From Acidobacteriota bacterium (GTDB taxonomy: Bacteria; Acidobacteriota; Vicinamibacteria; Vicinamibacterales; UBA2999): a stretch of 48,584 nt of DNA. The DNA is taken from NCBI GenBank assembly GCA_016789705.1, contig JAEUQR010000032.1:1-48584 (forward strand). The letters run 5' to 3'. The translations under genes and the position numbers were made by a program. The notes under the pieces were generated by a model, which ran no database searches, was not told the origin of the DNA, and saw only the letters and a list, made by a program, of their open reading frames with translations. Positions 48,151 to 48,584 of this stretch are shown in pieces; positions within the stretch are counted from its first letter, which is position 1, and the number at the start of each line of letters is the position of its first letter.

Positions 48151-48584
48151 CTACTTCCTGGCCGCCAGGTAGTCGCCGATGCCGGCGATGACGTCGGCGC
48201 CGAGACGCGGACCGTAGACCGGCATCATCGAGTCGCCGTACTCGTCGTTCGGGTCGGTCACGATGCGCCGGATCGCCTCGGCATCACGGCGCGCGCCGAT
48301 GTGCGTCAGGTCCGGTCCGGTGTCGCCGCCATCACCGTCGATGAGGTGGCAGGCCACACAGCGCGTCCCGAGCGTCTTCACCACGCGCGCCGATGCCGCC
48401 GGCACTTCCGGCGGCGTCGCCCCGGCGCGCAGACGCCGCAGATACGCCAGCACCGCCCGCGTCGCGTCTTCGTCGAGCATCGGCGCGGCAGCCGGATCCA
48501 CGGGCTTGGCGCCAGGCGCGATGGCCGCCGGGTCACTCATGTGGAAGGTCAGCCAGCCCTCGTCGCGGCTGATGCGGGTCACGC
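48151..48584 (-). CDS. c-type cytochrome domain protein, 5' end outside the window
   Basis: At least 143 residues are visible, running off the right edge. One haem site, CVACH, is followed by DTGPDLTHIG and MMPVYGPRLG, with a distal Met as likely ligand, which fits a class I cytochrome c. The residues before it (HMSDP ... AVLAYLRRLR) look like the end of another cytochrome c domain, so the full protein probably has at least two. A GTG at 48582 is in frame, but no ribosome-binding site can be judged. It is convergent with the cytochrome pair. Confidence 0.8.
   Translation of the reverse strand, partial: VTRISRDEGWLTFHMSDPAAIAPGAKPVDPAAAPMLDEDATRAVLAYLRRLRAGATPPEVPAASARVVKTLGTRCVACHLIDGDGGDTGPDLTHIGARRDAEAIRRIVTDPNDEYGDSMMPVYGPRLGADVIAGIGDYLAARK

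Overview
This is a GC-rich bacterial chromosome segment with 55 supported protein genes. I saw no tRNA, rRNA, CRISPR array or insertion sequence. The mix suggests Acidobacteriota, perhaps Vicinamibacteria-like: very high GC, a Myxococcus-style type IV pilus locus, Tat-exported enzymes, and small two-haem cytochromes found in that phylum. This assignment is inference from gene content, not from a marker-gene tree.

Region 1 (about 40-18084, all minus strand) is a nearly complete type IV pilus locus. In reading order from 18084 down it runs pilB, pilT, pilC, pilS, pilR, three near-identical tandem pilin genes, a VKOR-DsbA disulfide-forming fusion, an ABC ATPase and permease, a TPR membrane protein, prepilin peptidase pilD, a second orphan histidine kinase, and a three-gene minor-pilin operon (PilV-, PilW- and PilX-like). 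Two sigma-54 (-24/-12) promoters with the shared pattern TGGC-N4-GCGTTGCA lie upstream of the first major pilin gene (10673-10688) and of the minor-pilin operon (2377-2392). PilR, the sigma-54 activator encoded here, is the obvious candidate to control both. Each pilin has exactly two cysteines, which fits the neighbouring disulfide-forming enzyme.

Region 2 (18085-25364, plus strand) holds a Yip1-family membrane protein, a MacA/HlyD-type adaptor and two MacB-type permeases with no ATPase beside them. A divergent EF-G-like GTPase follows. It meets the ribosomal genes convergently at a strong two-way terminator (25411-25444).

Region 3 (25467-44426, minus strand) is one long ribosomal superoperon (str, S10, spc and alpha joined). 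From rpsL it reads rpsL, rpsG, fusA, rpsJ, rplC, rplD, rplW, rplB, rpsS, rplV, rpsC, rplP, rpmC, rpsQ, rplN, rplX, rplE, rpsN, rpsH, rplF, rplR, rpsE, rpmD, rplO, secY, adk, map, infA, rpmJ, rpsM, rpsK, rpsD, rpoA, rplQ. The usual tuf between fusA and rpsJ is absent.

Region 4 (45029-48584) carries, on the plus strand, a Tat-exported class V aminotransferase-like protein, an exported metallo-beta-lactamase-fold hydrolase and two tandem paralogous small two-haem c-type cytochromes. A c-type cytochrome gene on the minus strand runs off the right edge.
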